From: Catonia carolina
Lineage: Eukaryota; Arthropoda; Insecta; Hemiptera; Achilidae
DNA length: 64,000 nt
Reading direction: 5' to 3'
NCBI GenBank assembly: GCA_035578175.1
Contig: JAQMRL010000004.1
Coordinates: 37,812,901 to 37,876,900, forward strand
Below are positions 63,203 through 64,000 of this stretch, piece after piece. The notes under the pieces are model-generated. The model had not been told where the DNA came from, ran no database searches, and saw only the letters and a list, made by a program, of their open reading frames with translations. The position numbers and the translations under genes were made by a program. How positions within the stretch are numbered: position 1 is the stretch's first letter; every line of letters starts with the position of its first letter.

Positions 63203-64000
63203 CGAGGTGTGGCTATTAAATAACGAGACTGACGTAAAAATTTGTATTTTTATTTTCTACATAATCACTTATTGTCACCTTCAGTATACACTTCTTCTCT
63301 TTCCCTACAACGCTCCATGCAAATTTTCCATAGTTGGAAACAGTGCTGGAAGTCATCTTCTGTCAGTTCCTTCAGGACACGTGCCGCTTTCCTTTTTACA
63401 GCTTCCACAGACTCAAATCTTGTCCCTTTTAATGCAGATTTTACCTTAGGGAACAGGTAGAAGATAATAACATGTGATGAAACGTGGTTTTTTACTTATG
63501 ATCCGGAAACGAAGGGCCAATCCATGCACTGGAAGAGCCAAACTTCACCGAGAGCCAAAAAAACCTTGAATGAGCAAGTCAAAATTTAAAGCAATGATGA
63601 TTGTTTTTTTTTTAATATCCATGGGATTGTGTACCTTCACTGGGTTCTGAAGGTCAAACAATTAATCAATATTACTACCTTGAGGTACTTTCTAAACTAC
63701 GTCAAAGGGTAAGGAAAAAACGCCCCGAAATGTGGAAGGGCAAATCATGGGTTCTCCACCAAGACAATGCGCCAGCTCATTCCACGTTACCTTTAAAGAG
63801 GTTCGTAGCCAAGTACAGCAACTCAGTGTTAGGACATCCACCTTATTTACAAGATCTTGCACCATGTAACTTCTACCTGTTTCTAAGATGAAATCTGCAT
63901 TAAAAGAGAGAAGATTTGAGTCTATGGAAGCTGTAAAAACGAAAGCGGCACGTGTCCTGAAGGAGTTGACAGAAAATGACTTTCAGCACTGTTTCCAACA
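63203..64000. mobile_element. foldback mariner derivative, cut by window end
   Basis: The left terminal repeat CGAGGTGTGGCTATTAAATA follows TA at 63201. 63240-63445, on the minus strand, encodes the mariner C-terminus (RFESVEAVKRKAARVLKELT, DDFQHCFQLWK). From 63460, on the plus strand, the catalytic domain reads CDETWFFTYDPETKG, LHQDNAPAHS, HPPYLQDLAPCNFYLF and then the same C-terminus again (63888-64000). The C-terminal segment is thus present twice in opposite orientation. The third catalytic Asp reads N. Several frameshifts. Confidence 0.8.

Overview
The window is AT-rich, repeat-dense eukaryotic DNA, almost certainly from an insect with a large genome. The mixture of RTE-like and Jockey-like LINEs, mariner, pogo/Tigger, PIF/Harbinger and Helitron remnants, a Penelope-like element and several tRNA-headed SINE families suggests this. 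I lean towards a hemipteran, but that is inference and no sequence here proves the order.

One host gene is supported. It is a lysosomal/secreted beta-glucuronidase (GUSB-like, glycoside hydrolase family 2) on the minus strand, running from the ATG at 48031 to the stop at 8963. I placed 12 coding exons from protein similarity and splice signals. Their phases join without a break into a 632-residue open frame, with a signal peptide, the GH2 sugar-binding, immunoglobulin-like and TIM-barrel parts, and both catalytic glutamates (E436 acid/base, E526 nucleophile). The 1.9 kb of coding sequence is spread over 39 kb because the introns are filled with transposons. Intron 1 alone is 14 kb.

Layout. 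1-8.9 kb (3' flank of GUSB): a GC-rich solo LTR with a 4-bp target duplication, a long tRNA-headed SINE split by a 5'-truncated LINE, a LINE relic, and two mariner relics. 9-48 kb (GUSB): exons separated by SINE-1 copies (about 400 bp, AAC-type tail), a Penelope-like element with an inverted copy of its own 3' end and two hammerhead ribozyme motifs (11.1-13.5 kb), a Tc1/mariner-superfamily relic (18.9-20.0 kb), a truncated LINE (22.3-23.4 kb), a 560-bp polypurine tract beside exon 4, pogo/Tigger ends, SINEs, a Helitron and a triple-nested cluster (42.1-44.8 kb). 48-64 kb (5' flank): further SINEs, LINE fragments, a PIF/Harbinger-type element cleanly nested in a SINE-1 copy (55.6-56.6 kb), transposase fragments, and a foldback mariner cut by the window end.

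Apart from GUSB the coding remnants belong to mobile elements, nearly all of them broken. The most interesting material is the Penelope element with its paired hammerhead ribozymes and a second, degenerate ribozyme pair at 46 kb, the datable nested insertions, and the SINE-1 family, whose copies keep a shared open frame of roughly 60-70 codons.
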